A stretch of DNA of 64,000 nucleotides from Akkermansia muciniphila (GCF_900184965.1 NZ_FXYA01000199.1:1-64000); one strand, 5' to 3'. Positions 16,629 through 26,150 are shown, counted from the first letter of the stretch. Numbers and translations are program-made. The notes: a model not told the origin generated them from the letters alone.

Positions 16629-16697
16629 ATTGACCGGACGGCACTCTACAGGAATGCCGCCGGGATTCAAGCACGAATCCCTTCCGATTTTTAAATA

Positions 16698-17168
16698 TTA
16701 ATCACGGACCTCCACCACCATGCTGATTTCCACCGCTACATTGAGCGGCAGGGCGGATACGCCTACCGCCGTGCGGCTGTGGCGGCCAATTTCTCCAAAG
16801 GCTTCCACCAGCAGGTCGGACGCGCCATTCAGCACCTTGGGATGGTCATAAAAATCCGGTCCGGCATTCACAAATCCGTTCACGGCCACGATTCTGGATA
16901 CTTTTTCCAGAGAACCTACCGCCTGCACGATGACGGCCAGACGGTTTAACATAGCGGCGCGCGCAGCGGCCTGCCCTTCTTCCACCGTCAGATCCTGCCC
17001 TACTTTGCCAAAGTATTTGTCTTCCCCGTTCACGGAAATGCCGCCGGAGAGGTGAAGCAGGTTGCCCGTGCGTACACATTGCACATAGGAGCCTACGGGA
17101 GCGGGAGCATCGTAAATGGCGTACCCAAGGTCGGAAAGTCGTTGACGTATTTTATCCATATAGAGCAT
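16698..17168 (-). CDS. RidA/YjgF family protein
   Basis: 156 residues, with the family strands LLHLSGGISVNGED, GKVGQDLTVEEGQAAARAA, the RIVAVNGFVNAGPDF segment and the C-terminal NVAVEISMVVEVR. Canonical RidA hydrolyses reactive enamine/imine intermediates from PLP enzymes. In the RidA-type site a conserved Arg near residue 105 is needed; here the matching segment reads NAGPDFYDHPKVLNG, so the protein may be one of the Rid subfamilies without imine deaminase activity. A second in-frame ATG is at 17159. Stands alone between the tRNA and a divergent gene. Confidence 0.85.
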   Translation of the reverse strand: MLYMDKIRQRLSDLGYAIYDAPAPVGSYVQCVRTGNLLHLSGGISVNGEDKYFGKVGQDLTVEEGQAAARAAMLNRLAVIVQAVGSLEKVSRIVAVNGFVNAGPDFYDHPKVLNGASDLLVEAFGEIGRHSRTAVGVSALPLNVAVEISMVVEVRD

Positions 17169-17312
17169 TTGACAGAAGTTGAATTGAAAGGATACACCGG
17201 AAATATTTGCATTTCCAGATGCCTTTCATGACATTTTGAACAATTTTCGGTCTGTTTGCACGTAAAATGATTGCCATCCCCCTCATTTAGTTGCTATTGA
17301 AACAACCCGTAC

Positions 17313-18956
17313 ATGATGACCGACGAAACTCCCTCCACAGACCCCAAGCAGCAGATTCCGGATCTTTCCGGCTTGGCCGACTTTCAATTTGGTCCGGCCT
17401 GGGCGAGACCTGGAGCCCGTCAGGAACGGCCTGCATCCTACACGGAACGCAGATTCGGCGACAGGCAGGGAGGCGACCGCCGCCCGCGGCGCGACAACCG
17501 CGAAGGACGCCAGCCCCGGGGGGAACGTCGCGTTGACGGCCAAAGCGGCGAAAGAAGGTTTAACCGGGAAGACCGCACGCGCGGCTCCTTCCGCAACCGC
17601 CGCGATCAGACGCTCCGCTCCGCCGTGGCGGAACCGACGGAAGGTCTGCGCGTGGAGCTGCGCCCCGTAGATTCCGGGCTGGCCGCCTTGCACCAGGAAG
17701 TACAGAAACACCGCCGCACCATTTCCCTGCTGGATCTTGCCAAGGTTGTCATGGGCTCCTACGACCGTTATGACCTGGTATTCATGAAGCAGGAAAACGG
17801 CCCGGATTTGTATCATTGCAAGCATGGAGACGGCGCCTGCTTTATTTCCCGGCAGGAGGCCGTCAAACACCTCTGGCAGTCCTCCTGGATGCCCAAGTAT
17901 TACGAATCCGTAGAACAGGAAGTGGAAGCTCCAAAAGGAGATTTCAAAGCCATTGCCAAATGTTCCCTGAACAACGAGCTGGTAGGCCCCGTCAACTGGC
18001 ACGGCTACCAGTCCGCCCTGATGAATCTGCATCGCACCAAATTTGCCAATATGCCTTTTGAGGCTTTCCGTTCCAAGATTGTGACGGACAAGAGCGAAGA
18101 AGCTGTCCAGGCATGGCAGGCAGCCGTTTCCAAACGCACCGCCTGGAAGCCCCTTCGTGAAGGAGCCTCCGAGGCGCTTCTGGAATCCCCTGCCGCGGTA
18201 GAACAGGATTTCGAATCCAACCATTTTGACGAGTGCTATGACGTTACGGATAAGGTGTTCGTCAACGGCGCCGTGAAGAAAAACCACCTCTCCCCCGGTC
18301 TGTGGGCGCACCTGATCCAATTATCCGGCACCACCCGCCGCCATCCCAGCATGCTGATTCCAAACCTTTGCCACGGGTTAGCCCGGCATCATATGCCTAT
18401 TTTCAAGTGGAAAGGCAACCATTACACCGGCCCGGCGCGCCCCAAGGCCATGGAAGAAGGCACCGTCTTATCAGATTCCCTGATGTCCATTGCCACCTGG
18501 GCGGCCAATAATCCCGGCAAAGGCGTCGACGTCATGCTTAAAGAGCTGGCCCCCGTCCCGGAACAGGAAAAGGCCACGGAAGAGGAAATAGCCCAGGCCA
18601 TGGAAAAACAGCAGAATTTGGTTCGCGACCTGCTCTGGCTGTCTGAACAGGGCTATATCTTGGTTTTCTCCAATAACACCGTCAGCCGCCCAAAAACCGT
18701 TTCCACCCAAGCGACTTCTCCCAAGAAGACCCCCAAGGAAAAACGGAAACCGGAAGAGAAGGGACAGGACGCGCCGGCAACGGGCTCCGCTGCACCAGAA
18801 AAACAGACGGCTGCCTCTCCTTCCGGGGCAATGCCCGCCCAGGAGGAAGCATCTGAAGAAAACAGCGTGATTACGGAACCTGAGGGGCTGCCCTCTGTTC
18901 CGGCGGAAGAACTTCCTGAAGATAATATTCCGGAGGAAGTTTCCGCAAAAGCCTGA
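17313..18956 (+). CDS. Unknown protein with Arg-rich N-terminal and acidic C-terminal disorder
   Basis: 547 residues. Residues ~35-105 are an Arg/Gly/Asp-rich, low-complexity stretch (GDRRPRRDNREGRQ, GERRFNREDR), like RGG-type RNA-binding tails. Residues ~110-455 form a folded region with no recognised family. It contains CKHGDGACFISRQEAVKHLW, an NHFDECYDVTDKVFVNG segment and a helical repeat toward the end. The last ~85 residues are Pro/Glu/Lys-rich and disordered. There is no signal peptide, so cytoplasmic; nucleic-acid binding is an inference from the N-terminal tail. It has its own terminator downstream. ATG at 17316 is an equal alternative. Confidence 0.75.
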   Translation: MMTDETPSTDPKQQIPDLSGLADFQFGPAWARPGARQERPASYTERRFGDRQGGDRRPRRDNREGRQPRGERRVDGQSGERRFNREDRTRGSFRNRRDQTLRSAVAEPTEGLRVELRPVDSGLAALHQEVQKHRRTISLLDLAKVVMGSYDRYDLVFMKQENGPDLYHCKHGDGACFISRQEAVKHLWQSSWMPKYYESVEQEVEAPKGDFKAIAKCSLNNELVGPVNWHGYQSALMNLHRTKFANMPFEAFRSKIVTDKSEEAVQAWQAAVSKRTAWKPLREGASEALLESPAAVEQDFESNHFDECYDVTDKVFVNGAVKKNHLSPGLWAHLIQLSGTTRRHPSMLIPNLCHGLARHHMPIFKWKGNHYTGPARPKAMEEGTVLSDSLMSIATWAANNPGKGVDVMLKELAPVPEQEKATEEEIAQAMEKQQNLVRDLLWLSEQGYILVFSNNTVSRPKTVSTQATSPKKTPKEKRKPEEKGQDAPATGSAAPEKQTAASPSGAMPAQEEASEENSVITEPEGLPSVPAEELPEDNIPEEVSAKA

Positions 18957-18988
18957 CGCCTTCCCTTATATCTCCCTTCCCGTCATAC

Positions 18989-19027
18989 AGTCCGCAGGAT
19001 TATCTTGATTCTGCGGACTTTGTTTTG
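18989..19027 (+). terminator. Rho-independent terminator
   Basis: Stem AGTCCGCAG (18989-18997) / CTGCGGACT (19011-19019) with loop, followed by TTGTTTTGT. Ends the transcript of the Arg-rich protein and isolates the ferritin gene. Confidence 0.8.
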
Positions 19028-19060
19028 TAGAAGTGGGAAAAATCAACAGGATTTTACAAT

Positions 19061-19570
19061 ATGATCAGTACAACAATGGCAGCTGCTCTTAATGAGCAAA
19101 TCAAATGGGAAATGTATTCAGCCAACCTTTACCTGGCCATGTCCGCCTATCTTCAGGATGCCGGTTTGACGGGTTTTTCCCACTGGATGCGCATTCAATA
19201 TCAGGAAGAAACCGCTCATGCGCTGAAATTTTATGATTTCCTTCTTTCCCGCGGAGGTCAGGTTACAATGCTTTCCATAGACGCGCCGGATGCGAACTGG
19301 TCCAATATTCTTGAAATTTTTGAAGAAACGCTGTCCCACGAACAGGAGGTCACGCGCCGCATCAACGACTTGGTGCACCTTGCCAAGGAAGAGCGGGATT
19401 TCGCCACGGATATTTTCCTGCAATGGTTTGTCACCGAACAGGTGGAAGAGGAAGAAACCGTCAAGGACATCATCAGCAAATTGCGCATGATCAAGGGAGA
19501 AGGACAGGGAATGCTGCTTCTGGACAAAGACCTGTCAGCCCGCACCTTTACGCCGCCTCCCGCCAACTAA
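19061..19570 (+). CDS. ftnA: Bacterial non-haem ferritin
   Basis: 169 residues, the normal length of FtnA. Ferroxidase residues are visible: Glu in KWEMYSANLYLA (helix A), EETAHALKFYDF (helix B Glu and His), and QWFVTEQVEEE (helix D Glu/Gln). It stores iron in a 24-mer shell in the cytoplasm and limits Fenton chemistry, relevant for an organism exposed to oxygen near mucus. Monocistronic between an upstream terminator and a long gap. The ATG at 19061 is followed by another at 19076 in frame; the first gives the usual N-terminal length. Confidence 0.95.
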   Translation: MISTTMAAALNEQIKWEMYSANLYLAMSAYLQDAGLTGFSHWMRIQYQEETAHALKFYDFLLSRGGQVTMLSIDAPDANWSNILEIFEETLSHEQEVTRRINDLVHLAKEERDFATDIFLQWFVTEQVEEEETVKDIISKLRMIKGEGQGMLLLDKDLSARTFTPPPAN

Positions 19571-19780
19571 TCATTACTATTGTTCTCCGCCTCCGCCCAT
19601 TCTCTAAAAAAGAGTTCCAGAGAGAACTTGCCGGAGAATGGCGGAGGAATAAAATACCTTGCGGATACAGGCATAAGATTGGCGGCATGCAATGATGTTG
19701 CCGGTAATAATGCTTTATTCCATGATTTTCTGCCTGCAATGATTCAAGCAGCTGGCGTTGTTGTATTGCCGGGCTGAAAA

Positions 19781-19808
19781 ACGGCAAGCAATGCCGTCTT
19801 TCTTTTTT
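19781..19808 (+). terminator. Rho-independent terminator-like hairpin
   Basis: ACGGCA-AGCAA-TGCCGT followed by CTTTCTTTTTT. It lies about 210 bases after the ferritin stop and could end that transcript or an unrecognised small RNA. Confidence 0.65.
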
Positions 19809-20746
19809 CAGGAAATAGACCAGCGGATCACACAATTTTCCGTTGTGCGGAATCGTGAGGAATGTCCAGAATATGAGCATGGACGGCGTAACTGGCCTTT
19901 TACGCACCGTTCCGGTAGAAAATGCTGCGTCCTTGTAATAGCGCATTAACGAGTGCGGGTGATGTGCCCGGACCTTTCATTTCTACTGCTCCGTTTTCAA
20001 AAATAGGCCGTTCCAGATAATAGGAGCCTTTCAGGTAATCTCTTAGAAACCCGGCAATCTTTTTTCGTCTCCCTGAACACTTCTCCTATTACTTCCGCCT
20101 GCCTTTGACTTTTGGGGAAGAAGCAATTTTTTCTCTCTCAAGAGCGGAGCATAACTCTCAAGCCGGCCCCGTGACAGCGCTTGCTCCATCAGCGCGGCAG
20201 GGTAATTTCCATTTGACTTTTTCTCCCCCTTTAAGACCGTTTAAAAAGGTTTTATCCTGCCTTTACGCGCCAATGCGCGTCATAGGTCAATATCACCGCA
20301 AAGCCCCCCCTGCGGCAGGAAGGAGCCCTGAAAGAAAGGTTTCGACGGCAAACTTCCTTTCCTAATCTTCCGGCAGACACGCAGAGGTTCCAAGTCTGCC
20401 TCAAGGACAGGAAAATATTGCTTCCTGCTGTATAAAATTTTCGTCCGGCAAGTCTTTATTTCCCATGAAAATCCTCTGCACAAGAGCTCTCTCCAATCCA
20501 GGCTTGTCATGCTGCAACGCCTCTTTATGCCAGATTTGCTTCGGATTCCCGGAAGTTTTGTAAAAAACTAACGTTTTTCAATAGTTTACATCTATTTTCA
20601 ACATGTTATTCACATTCTATATTCAAAATATATCCATTCTATTAACAGTCAACATATTGTATTCCAAATACCATCAAAATGCTTATTATCCGCAAATGTA
20701 AAATTTTAATAAAAATTTATATTTTTGACTTGCCCGCAGAAGGACG

Positions 20747-20771
20747 CGGCGGTAGGTTGGCCGAACCGCCG
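20747..20771 (+). promoter_or_regulatory. GC-rich leader hairpin before MarR-family gene
   Basis: CGGCGGT (20747-20753) pairs with ACCGCCG (20765-20771), 54 bases upstream of the regulator's ATG and just after an AT-rich stretch. Might be a regulator binding palindrome or a leader structure; function not known. Confidence 0.35.
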
Positions 20772-20824
20772 GCGAGTCTCCGGGCGGGTATCGCTATCAA
20801 TACTCCCATACATTCACAACAATC

Positions 20825-21259
20825 ATGAGCTCCATTTCTGAAGAAGCAAACAAGCTGGCGGATTTCATCCTGTTCACGCAACGTTCCTGCATTCTGAATC
20901 TTTCTTCAGAATTGAATGAGGGCAAGGTTTCCTACCCCCAGTTTTTCCTGCTGACTTATCTGGCCAGCGAAGATTTTCTGAGCATGTCCAGCATTGCCCT
21001 GAAAATGGGGCATTCTACCGCGGCCGCTACCGGGATGGTGGATAAATTACAGGAAATGGGCTACCTGAAACGCATGAGCGCGGCCAAAGACCGCCGCAAA
21101 ATCATGGTCGCCATCACTCAGGAAGGGCGCGACCTGGTGGGACGCATGCGCCAGAATATCGTTCGGGATCTGGCAGCCCTGATGGCTGGAGCGGATCCGG
21201 ACGCACGCCAGACGCTTGCCGATACCGGAAAATCCATCAGAAAGCGCCGTTTGGCCTGA
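20825..21259 (+). CDS. MarR-family transcriptional regulator
   Basis: 144 residues with the MarR plan: N-terminal dimerisation helix, winged helix-turn-helix (LSMSSIALKMGHSTAAATGMVDKLQEMG, about 55-83), wing with AAKDRRKIMVAIT, and a C-terminal helix. These are dimeric repressors that bind a palindrome near their own promoter and release on ligand or oxidant binding. The last 10 residues are basic (GKSIRKRRLA). Target genes unknown; trpB follows 160 bases later and could be co-regulated. Confidence 0.88.
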   Translation: MSSISEEANKLADFILFTQRSCILNLSSELNEGKVSYPQFFLLTYLASEDFLSMSSIALKMGHSTAAATGMVDKLQEMGYLKRMSAAKDRRKIMVAITQEGRDLVGRMRQNIVRDLAALMAGADPDARQTLADTGKSIRKRRLA

Positions 21260-21421
21260 TTTCCGATTGTTTCCTCTCCCTGCCCTTACGGAAAAACCGT
21301 TCCTCTGTTCCGGGAAAAGACTTTTTCTTTTCCTTTCTTTTTTAAAAGGCTTCCGGGGAGATTGTTTTTGCCTGAACTGTGGCATCGTGTTAAATACTGG
21401 CCGTCACGAATGCAACAGACC

Positions 21422-22645
21422 ATGGATCTCCATACCTATTTACGCAATTTTCCAGACGCCCAGGGCCGCTTTGGCGAATACGGCGGCGTTTACCTGCCGG
21501 ACGAGCTGGTTCCCGCCTTTGAAGAAATTACGGAAGCCTACCAGACGATAGCCCACTCCGCCCAGTTCATTAATGAACTGCGGCGCATCCGCAAACAGTT
21601 TCAGGGGCGCCCCACCCCGGTTTACCACTGCGAGCGCCTTTCCCGCCATCTGGGCACCGCTCAAATTTACCTGAAGAGAGAAGACCTGAACCATACAGGC
21701 GCCCACAAGCTCAACCATTGCATGGGGGAAGGCCTCCTGGCCAAATACATGGGCAAGAAGCGCATTATCGCGGAGACGGGCGCCGGCCAGCATGGCGTGG
21801 CGCTGGCTACGGCTGCCGCCTTCTTCGGCTTGGAATGTGAAATCCACATGGGTGCGATAGATATCGCCAAACAGGCTCCGAACGTCACCCGCATGAAAAT
21901 TCTGGGCGCCAAGGTGGTGCCTGTCACGCACGGCCTCCAAAGCCTGAAGGAAGCCGTGGATTCCGCTTTTGAATCTTACCTGAACAGTTACCAGGATTCC
22001 ATTTACTGCATCGGTTCCGTGGTTGGCCCCCATCCCTTCCCTCAAATGGTGCGTGATTTTCAAATGTGCATCGGCGTGGAAGCCCGGGAACAATTCCTGG
22101 AAATGACGGGGCTTCTGCCGGACGCTGTCTGCGCCTGCGTGGGCGGCGGCAGCAATTCCATGGGCATGTTTACCGCCTTCCTGGGAGATCCGTTGGATAT
22201 TTATGGCGTAGAACCCCTCGGCAAAGGCCCCAGGCTTGGGGATCATTCCGCCTCCATCTCCTATGGAAGCAAGGGAGTACTGCACGGGTTTGAGAGCATC
22301 ATGCTTCAGGACGAAGACGGCAATCCGGGACCGGTCCATTCCGTAGCCAGCGGTCTGGATTATCCTTCCGTAGGGCCGGAGCATGCCTATCTGCACGACA
22401 TCGGCCGCGTTAACTATGTCACCGCCACAGACGAGGAAGCCGTGGACGCCTTCTTCAAACTCTCCCGTTACGAAGGGATTATTCCCGCTCTGGAAAGCTC
22501 CCATGCTATCGCGTATGCCATGAAGTGGGCCCGGGAAAACAGAGGCGGCGCCATTCTGGTAAACTGCTCCGGCCGCGGAGACAAGGATGTGGATTACGTC
22601 GTAGAGCATTACGGCTATGGGGAAGACCGCCAGTTCCCCGCCTGA
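21422..22645 (+). CDS. trpB: Tryptophan synthase beta subunit
   Basis: 407 residues from the ATG at 21422 (an in-frame ATG lies at 21410). TrpB of class 1: [53 protein letters not shown] with the PLP Lys, [14 protein letters not shown], the [10 protein letters not shown] phosphate loop, and a C-terminal [12 protein letters not shown]. It condenses indole and serine to tryptophan. No trpA or other trp gene is adjacent, so the partner is elsewhere or free indole is used. A strong hairpin follows directly. Confidence 0.95.
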   Translation: MDLHTYLRNFPDAQGRFGEYGGVYLPDELVPAFEEITEAYQTIAHSAQFINELRRIRKQFQGRPTPVYHCERLSRHLGTAQIYLKREDLNHTGAHKLNHCMGEGLLAKYMGKKRIIAETGAGQHGVALATAAAFFGLECEIHMGAIDIAKQAPNVTRMKILGAKVVPVTHGLQSLKEAVDSAFESYLNSYQDSIYCIGSVVGPHPFPQMVRDFQMCIGVEAREQFLEMTGLLPDAVCACVGGGSNSMGMFTAFLGDPLDIYGVEPLGKGPRLGDHSASISYGSKGVLHGFESIMLQDEDGNPGPVHSVASGLDYPSVGPEHAYLHDIGRVNYVTATDEEAVDAFFKLSRYEGIIPALESSHAIAYAMKWARENRGGAILVNCSGRGDKDVDYVVEHYGYGEDRQFPA

Positions 22646-22667
22646 TTGCCTGCCTTTCCCCATGTTC

Positions 22668-22708
22668 GGCGGATGAAGGACGCTGTCATCCTTCATCCGC
22701 CATTCTTT
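22668..22708 (+). terminator. Terminator after trpB
   Basis: A perfect 13-base stem GGCGGATGAAGGA (22668-22680) / TCCTTCATCCGCC (22689-22701) with an 8-base loop, then ATTCTTT. Separates trpB from the next operon. Confidence 0.75.
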
Positions 22709-22743
22709 CCGCAAGGCTCTTACCGCCTCCACGCCTCCTTTTC

Positions 22744-23682
22744 ATGAAAGAATTGTCCCGTCTGGTTCACCGGAGTTTTCACATTATTCCGCGTCAGGAA
22801 GATTTCCGCCCCCTGGTTTTGGGAGCCTCCGGCCGTACGATCGTCCGCATCCATGTTGACGGCCGCACATGCATCGGCATCCAGTGGGGAAATGACCGTT
22901 CGGACAATGATTCCTTCATTCCCGCAGCCCGGCATCTGCACGCCCACGGTGTCAACGTTCCGGAAATTTACGATTACGAACCTCTTGGCCCCGGCTGCGG
23001 AGCCGCCCTGGTGGAAGACCTGGGAGACGCCAACCTGCTGGCTTTCCGGAAAGAACCCTGGTCTTCCCTGCGCCTGCGTTACATCCGGGCTATGGAACAA
23101 CTCCATCTGCTTCACTCCTGCCCGTTTCCGGAGGAATTCTCCCTCCAGCCCGCTTTTGACGAGGCTCTGTACCTCTGGGAACAGTCCTATTTCGCCGAAC
23201 ATTTCCTGGGCGCCCATCTGGGGCTGGAAACGGCTTCTTTCCTGAACCATCCCGCCCTGAAAGAGCAGGCGCAGTTTCTGGCAGCCCTTCCGGAATGCCC
23301 CATCCACCGGGACAGCCAGTCCCAGAACGTGCATATCCACGCGGGAAAAACCTGGCTGATTGATTTTCAAGGCATGCGCGGCGGACGTCCGGAATATGAT
23401 CTGGCTTCCCTGGTCTATGACGGCTACGCCCGTCTGGAACCGGAACAAACGGATGAATTGCTCAGGGAGTGGGAAAATATCTCCGCTCACTCCATAGATC
23501 ACCGCATTTTCCGCGCCTGCGCCCTCCAGCGGATTATGCAGATGCTGGGCGCTTACGCCAATATCGGCCGCAACCAGGGGAAAACCTGGTATCTGGATCA
23601 GATTCCCGCCGGGCTGGAACACCTGCGGAGGCTTCTGCCAGGCTCCACGCTTGCAGAACCGCTGGCTGCTATGCTAGCATGA
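22744..23682 (+). CDS. APH-family sugar kinase, AmgK-like
   Basis: 312 residues. An N-terminal lobe with GASGRTIVRIHV, the hinge ALVEDLGDANLL, the catalytic loop CPIHRDSQSQN, and the metal loop LIDFQGMRGGRPEYDLASLVYD. The two loops match AmgK, the kinase that phosphorylates N-acetylmuramate/N-acetylglucosamine at the anomeric position in peptidoglycan recycling, better than true aminoglycoside kinases. Substrate is inferred, supported by the L,D-transpeptidase in the same cluster. Its stop overlaps the next ATG (ATGA). Confidence 0.8.
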   Translation: MKELSRLVHRSFHIIPRQEDFRPLVLGASGRTIVRIHVDGRTCIGIQWGNDRSDNDSFIPAARHLHAHGVNVPEIYDYEPLGPGCGAALVEDLGDANLLAFRKEPWSSLRLRYIRAMEQLHLLHSCPFPEEFSLQPAFDEALYLWEQSYFAEHFLGAHLGLETASFLNHPALKEQAQFLAALPECPIHRDSQSQNVHIHAGKTWLIDFQGMRGGRPEYDLASLVYDGYARLEPEQTDELLREWENISAHSIDHRIFRACALQRIMQMLGAYANIGRNQGKTWYLDQIPAGLEHLRRLLPGSTLAEPLAAMLA

Positions 23683-25169
23683 TTTTCCCAGTCCTGCTGA
23701 TGAAGCTTCCCCCCAAATTCCTGCTTGTCCTGTCCCTGTTCCAGATTTCCCTGGGGCTGGGCTGGATTCTGGGGTATGCGCTTCTTTCTCCTACCATTTT
23801 CTGTTATGAACAGGCGGCGGAACGTTTTCTGGCAGGGAAATACCAAACCATTCGCCCCGAAGGATTGAATACGGAAAGCAGCATCGTCCTCCAGCCCTAC
23901 GATTATTTCAACAAAGGGCAGACATCCCAGCTCCCTGTGGTTTCCCTGCACCGGGAATCATCACTGAACAGTTTTGCCGCCTATCCTCCCAATCCCATGG
24001 ATTACACGGTGCTGTTCCGGCACCTGTATGAACAGGGAGCCAGGAATGTTTACGTAATGTCACCCATGACCTGGGAAGAAAAGCCGGACAACATCGTCAA
24101 AGCCGCCGTGGGATATGAACTGGACCGCTTCCGCCACAAGGCTCTGGGACGGCAGATGAGCGAGTCCTCCCGCCATGCCCCCCTCCCGCCGGATTGGAAA
24201 GACCTGGTTATTCCCGCCCCCAATATCGCAGGAAAGACGGACCAGTTCCCGCGCGCGGACAGGTTCGTAGGGGAACCTCCGCAAATAACCACGTCAGCCC
24301 CCTCCCTGGGAACCGTTGTGGAAAATAACGATCTGTTTTCCCCTTCTCCGGAAAACAGGGTCTCCCCGCCGCTTTTTATCCGCTGGGGCGGGGATATCAT
24401 TCCCACTCTTCCCCTGGTCGCCGCTCTGAATGCCCTGGACCTGAAACCCGGCGATGTCAGAATCATTCCGGGAGACACCCTTTTTCTGGGCGGCAAACGC
24501 TCCATTCCATTAGATAAATACGGCCGCATCCCCCTGGCGGCAAACAGCAGCCCCACCATTCTGGACACCAAGGAAGTGATCGTCCCCGTCATGTCCGGCC
24601 TGCGTCCGCCGGATACCACTGCCGTCAGAAAACTGCTTTCCTCTGCGGACGCGGTACTCGTTTCCGAACCCTCCGCCCTTTCCGACACGCCGGACGCGCA
24701 ATCCCTTCTGGCGGCGCAGACTGTCCGCAGCATCATGGGAGCGCTTGCCCCTGCCCCTGCCATTCTGATACCCGTAGCCCCTGCCTGGGTACAGTGGATC
24801 ATCGTTCTGGATGTCCTGCTTCTGTCAGTATGGGCTTTGCGTTTTCAACGCAGAGGGCGCTTCATCACCTGGGGTCTCTGTATCCTGTTCGTTCCCTTCA
24901 TCGCATGGTATCTCTTTTCCGCTCATGATCTATGGTTCCCGGTCATGACTCCCGTAACGGCGATATTGTGCGTAGCCTTGGCGTGCAGCCTGTTCCCCCA
25001 GCTCTCCCCCCCCTCCCGCGATGCTGAGGATGAAGACGAGGAAGACGACGACGCTCCATCGTCGGCAGGCAGCGGCGCCGGCCATGTACTGCCCCAGGAC
25101 AACCTGTACCAGGAACCCAACGAAGTACCTATCCCCCATCACTCCAAAAGAGAACGCACCGACTCATGA
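23679..25169 (+). CDS. CHASE2-like membrane protein
   Basis: 496 residues. TM helix ~15-36, then a long extracytoplasmic region with the CHASE2 pattern (GARNVYVMSPM, later IPTLPLVAALNAL, GKRSIPLDKYGRIPL). Three hydrophobic segments follow at ~369-388, 397-415 and 418-440. It ends in an acidic tail (EDEDEEDDD). CHASE2 is a sensor domain usually joined to a kinase, cyclase or phosphodiesterase; no output domain exists here. Stop overlaps the following phosphatase gene (ATGA), so the sensor might act with it. CHASE2 assignment is moderate. Confidence 0.65.
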   Translation: MIFPVLLMKLPPKFLLVLSLFQISLGLGWILGYALLSPTIFCYEQAAERFLAGKYQTIRPEGLNTESSIVLQPYDYFNKGQTSQLPVVSLHRESSLNSFAAYPPNPMDYTVLFRHLYEQGARNVYVMSPMTWEEKPDNIVKAAVGYELDRFRHKALGRQMSESSRHAPLPPDWKDLVIPAPNIAGKTDQFPRADRFVGEPPQITTSAPSLGTVVENNDLFSPSPENRVSPPLFIRWGGDIIPTLPLVAALNALDLKPGDVRIIPGDTLFLGGKRSIPLDKYGRIPLAANSSPTILDTKEVIVPVMSGLRPPDTTAVRKLLSSADAVLVSEPSALSDTPDAQSLLAAQTVRSIMGALAPAPAILIPVAPAWVQWIIVLDVLLLSVWALRFQRRGRFITWGLCILFVPFIAWYLFSAHDLWFPVMTPVTAILCVALACSLFPQLSPPSRDAEDEDEEDDDAPSSAGSGAGHVLPQDNLYQEPNEVPIPHHSKRERTDS

Positions 25170-25621
25170 CACAGCGTAAGCATATCCTCTTCATCTGCAC
25201 CGGCAACACCTGCCGCAGCCCCATGGCGGAAGGCCTGTTCCGGAAACTTTCCTCGCGCCATCCGGAATGGCAGGCCGGTTCCGCAGGAACTGCCGCATGG
25301 CCCGGGCAGGAGGCCAGCCCGGAAACGCTTCACGTCCTCCGGGAACATGGCGTCAACCTCTCCAGCCATGAAAGCCGTCCTGTTACGGATGAACTGATGA
25401 AAAACGCCACAGATGTCTATGCCATGACGGAGAGCCACCTGGCCGCCCTGCTTGCCAATTTCCCCGAATATGCGGATAAAGTCAGGCTGGTCACCTGCTA
25501 CACGGGCAACCGCGGCATCGCCGATCCCATCGGCTGCGGACAGGCAGCCTACAACAAAGTAGCGCAGCAACTGACCACCGCCATTCAGGCCATCATCGCC
25601 CGGATGGAACAACAGGAGTAA
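25166..25621 (+). CDS. Low-molecular-weight protein phosphatase
   Basis: 151 residues. P-loop FICTGNTCRSPMAEG near residues 8-22 gives CX5R with Cys and Arg, and the DPIG motif carrying the general-acid Asp lies near 120. The Thr after CTGN fits the Thr/Ile position that in YwlE-type enzymes selects phospho-arginine rather than tyrosine; this is inference. Translation is coupled to the CHASE2-like gene (ATGA). Possible role: regulating a modified cell-envelope protein. Confidence 0.88.
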   Translation: MTQRKHILFICTGNTCRSPMAEGLFRKLSSRHPEWQAGSAGTAAWPGQEASPETLHVLREHGVNLSSHESRPVTDELMKNATDVYAMTESHLAALLANFPEYADKVRLVTCYTGNRGIADPIGCGQAAYNKVAQQLTTAIQAIIARMEQQE

Positions 25622-25648
25622 CTCCTCTTTGACTCCTTCCTCCCTGTC

Positions 25649-26119
25649 ATGGCTCCCTCTTCCATACGCATTAATCTGTCCTGCCAGGAACTGGTGCTGG
25701 AAAAATCCGGAAAAATCCTGCTCCGCTGCCCCGTCTCCAGCGGGAAAGCGGGTGCAGGCTATAAAGAAGGTTCCGGGAAAACCCCCACAGGACATCTCCG
25801 CATCTGCAAAAAAATCGGGGACGGAGAACCGGAGGATACTATTTTCATCTCACGCCTTCCGGCAGGCCGCTATCCCGCCGCCATCCCGAAAAGTATGGAT
25901 GAACATTCCGACTTCATCCTGACCCGCATTCTGTGGCTGGACGGGCTGGAACCGCATAACGCCAATACCCGGAGCCGTTATATTTACATCCACGGCACCA
26001 ACGATACGGAACTGCTGGGCACCCCGGCTTCCCATGGCTGCATACGCCTTTCCCCCAGGGATATGCTGGCGCTTTTTGCTCTGGCGGAAGAAGGAATGGA
26101 CGTGTTCATTCAATGTTAA
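25649..26119 (+). CDS. L,D-transpeptidase (YkuD domain), no signal peptide
   Basis: 156 residues. The YkuD catalytic pair is visible: IYIHGTND with the His and ASHGCIRLS with the nucleophilic Cys. Single-domain with substrate loops KEGSGKTPTGHL. The family makes 3-3 or lipoprotein cross-links in peptidoglycan. The first residues are polar/hydrophilic, so no export signal is seen; the start could be wrong or the enzyme could be exported otherwise. Last gene of a cluster with AmgK-like kinase, CHASE2-like and phosphatase genes; an A/T-rich palindrome follows. Confidence 0.85.
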   Translation: MAPSSIRINLSCQELVLEKSGKILLRCPVSSGKAGAGYKEGSGKTPTGHLRICKKIGDGEPEDTIFISRLPAGRYPAAIPKSMDEHSDFILTRILWLDGLEPHNANTRSRYIYIHGTNDTELLGTPASHGCIRLSPRDMLALFALAEEGMDVFIQC

Positions 26120-26125
26120 TCCGTT

Positions 26126-26150
26126 CTTTTTTAGACACAATCTAAAAAAG
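26126..26150 (+). terminator. A/T-rich palindrome between ldt and cydA
   Basis: CTTTTTTAGA (26126-26135) and TCTAAAAAAG (26141-26150) are perfect inverted repeats with loop CACAA, just after the transpeptidase stop. Could be a weak terminator or an operator for cydAB. Confidence 0.45.

Larger units (their letters stand above)
19571..20824. other. Long non-coding gap
   Basis: About 1.25 kb with no convincing gene on either strand; short frames have no family features. It contains a terminator-like hairpin at 19781-19808, an AT-rich part from about 20560 to 20735, and a GC-rich hairpin just before the MarR gene. A regulatory RNA or eroded gene could be hidden here but I see no direct support. 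Confidence 0.5.
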
